Positions 6,369 to 7,441 of a DNA stretch of 7,441 nucleotides are shown in pieces. The translations under genes were made by a program, and so were the position numbers. The stretch is from an uncultured Ruminococcus sp. (GTDB lineage Bacteria; Bacillota_A; Clostridia; Oscillospirales; Ruminococcaceae): positions 1 to 7,441 of the forward strand of contig CAMOXW010000133.1 of the NCBI GenBank assembly GCA_946629405.1, given 5' to 3'. Each line of letters begins with the position of its first letter. Position 1 is the stretch's first letter. Below the pieces are notes generated by a model. It was not told the DNA's origin. It searched no databases and saw only the letters and a program-made list of their open reading frames with translations.

Positions 6369-7441
6369 TTATACATTGAATCTGAACAGAACGATATCGC
6401 CGTCCTGCATAACATAGTCCTTACCCTCAAGGCGGACAAGCCCTTTCTCCTTAGCAGCAGTCATAGAGCCGCATTCCATGAGGTCGTCGAAGGAGATGAC
6501 CTCAGCTCTGATGAATCCCTTCTCGAAGTCGGTGTGTATCTTTCCGGCAGCCTGCGGCGCCTTTGTACCGCGGGTTATAGTCCATGCGCGGACCTCCTGC
6601 TTGCCGGCAGTGAGGAAGGAGATAAGTCCGAGCAGCGAATAGCCCTCCTTGATGATTCGGTTCAGACCGGATATCTCCAGTCCGAGCTCGGCGAGGAACA
6701 TTTTCTTGTCCTCCTCGTCCATTTCTGCGATCTCAGCTTCAGTCTGGGCGCAGATCGGCAGGACAGCGGAATGCTCCTCATCTGCAAGCTCCCTGACCTT
6801 GCGGAAGTTCTCGTTATTTTCGATTCCGCCGGAGAAATCGCTCTCACTGAGGTTTGCGGCATAGATAACTGGCTTTGCAGAGAGCAGGGGAGTGGACTTT
6901 ATCATTTCACGTTCCTCGTCGGTATAGTCGAAGCCTCTTGCGGATTTGCCGTTTTCGAGGTGAGCCTTCAGTCTTTCGAGGAAGTCTATCTCGGCGAGGT
7001 ACTTCTTGTCGCCCTTTGCAGCCTTCTTGGCACGGTCAATGCGTCTGTCCACCATTTCGATATCCGAGAAGATGAGCTCGAGATTGATAGTCTCGATGTC
7101 GCGGAGCGGATTTATGCTTCCGTCAACATGGATTATATTGTCGTCCTCAAAGCAGCGGACAACGTGAACGATCGCATCGACCTCACGGATATCCGCAAGG
7201 AACTTGTTGCCGAGGCCCTCGCCCTTTGAGGCACCTTTTACAAGACCTGCGATATCGACAAATTCAAGTGTAGCAGGAGTGAACTTATCCGGCTCATACA
7301 TCTCAGCGAGCTTGTCGAGCCTCTCGTCGGGGACAGAGACGATGCCTACGTTCTTTTCGATAGTGCAGAACGGGTAATTTGCTGATTCAGCACCGGCGTT
7401 GGTGAGTGCGTTGAAAAGTGTGCTTTTGCCGACATTCGGCA
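6369..7441 (-). CDS. ychF: Redox-regulated ATPase YchF, 5' end cut by the window edge
   Basis: The frame is open from the window edge to the TAA at 6371-6369 and encodes 356 residues; against a usual length near 365, about ten N-terminal codons are missing. YchF (human OLA1) is a P-loop ATPase of the Obg/TRAFAC class that binds ribosomes and is linked to stress and redox responses. The fragment opens in the P-loop with PNVGKSTLFNALT. Further motifs are FCTIEKNVG, then EFVDIAGLVKGASKGEGLGN (switch II), and NLSE (6854-6843), which replaces the NKxD guanine-specificity motif and marks preference for ATP. The C-terminal TGS domain carries KAPQAAGKIHTDFEKGFIRA and ends in LFRFNV, as in E. coli. 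An internal ATG at 7301 is not the start, because conserved sequence runs on upstream of it. A terminator-like hairpin follows its stop. Confidence 0.97.
   Translation of the reverse strand, partial: PNVGKSTLFNALTNAGAESANYPFCTIEKNVGIVSVPDERLDKLAEMYEPDKFTPATLEFVDIAGLVKGASKGEGLGNKFLADIREVDAIVHVVRCFEDDNIIHVDGSINPLRDIETINLELIFSDIEMVDRRIDRAKKAAKGDKKYLAEIDFLERLKAHLENGKSARGFDYTDEEREMIKSTPLLSAKPVIYAANLSESDFSGGIENNENFRKVRELADEEHSAVLPICAQTEAEIAEMDEEDKKMFLAELGLEISGLNRIIKEGYSLLGLISFLTAGKQEVRAWTITRGTKAPQAAGKIHTDFEKGFIRAEVISFDDLMECGSMTAAKEKGLVRLEGKDYVMQDGDIVLFRFNV

Noticed and set aside
6534..7229. 231-codon open frame on the plus strand, opposite ychF
   Set aside because: It is antisense to a conserved gene, its translation resembles no family I recognise, and the biased codon use of ychF is enough to keep the opposite strand open.
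1..7441. Mobile elements, CRISPR arrays, tRNA or rRNA genes, riboswitches, or a novel defence system
   Set aside because: No array-like direct repeats, transposase motifs, cloverleaf patterns or unexplained gene-free stretches were seen. The largest intergenic gap is about 160 nt and is accounted for by a terminator and a promoter.

Overview
The window looks like a chromosomal core region of a Gram-positive Clostridia-type bacterium (Bacillota). I infer something near Ruminococcus/Oscillospiraceae, at moderate confidence. The reasons are the order dgt - dnaG - primary sigma factor, strong AGGAGG-type ribosome binding sites, moderate GC content, and an ABC ATPase/permease pair of a type common in gut Clostridia. 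There are no mobile elements, tRNAs, rRNAs, CRISPR arrays or signs of recent transfer. Every gene belongs to a known family, and I found no undescribed system. The items worth a second look are regulatory.

Layout, left half, plus strand: the end of rpmE (ribosomal protein L31, 1-96) closes with a compact intrinsic terminator (104-126). A YigZ/IMPACT-family gene follows (151-777), then dgt (dNTP triphosphohydrolase, 863-1858), dnaG (primase, 1869-3611) and the primary sigma factor gene sigA/rpoD (3623-4705). The last three are tightly spaced (10 and 11 nt gaps) and form the macromolecular-synthesis operon: dNTP turnover, replication priming and housekeeping transcription initiation. The yigZ gene may be read into it, because no convincing terminator lies in the 85 nt before dgt.

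Layout, right half, minus strand: convergent with sigA is a two-gene ABC operon. Its ATPase (6209 down to 5505) and six-helix permease (5514 down to 4759) overlap by 10 nt. A near-consensus promoter (TTGACA, 17 nt, TATCAT) drives it, with a small palindrome where transcription should begin. A 12-bp hairpin (4712-4739) sits between the two convergent units and looks like a shared bidirectional terminator. Upstream of the ABC operon on the same strand is ychF (6369 to the window edge, 5' end cut off), an ATPase of the Obg/TRAFAC class that acts at the ribosome. It ends in a hairpin with a poor U-tract.

How the genes work together: L31, YigZ/IMPACT and YchF touch translation; Dgt, DnaG and SigA cover nucleotide supply, priming and promoter recognition. 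The ABC pair is an exporter-type or stress-linked transporter of unknown substrate, and no regulator gene for it lies in the window. Two start-site corrections matter: dnaG should begin at 1869, not at the upstream in-frame ATG at 1809; and the permease should begin at 5514, not 5559.
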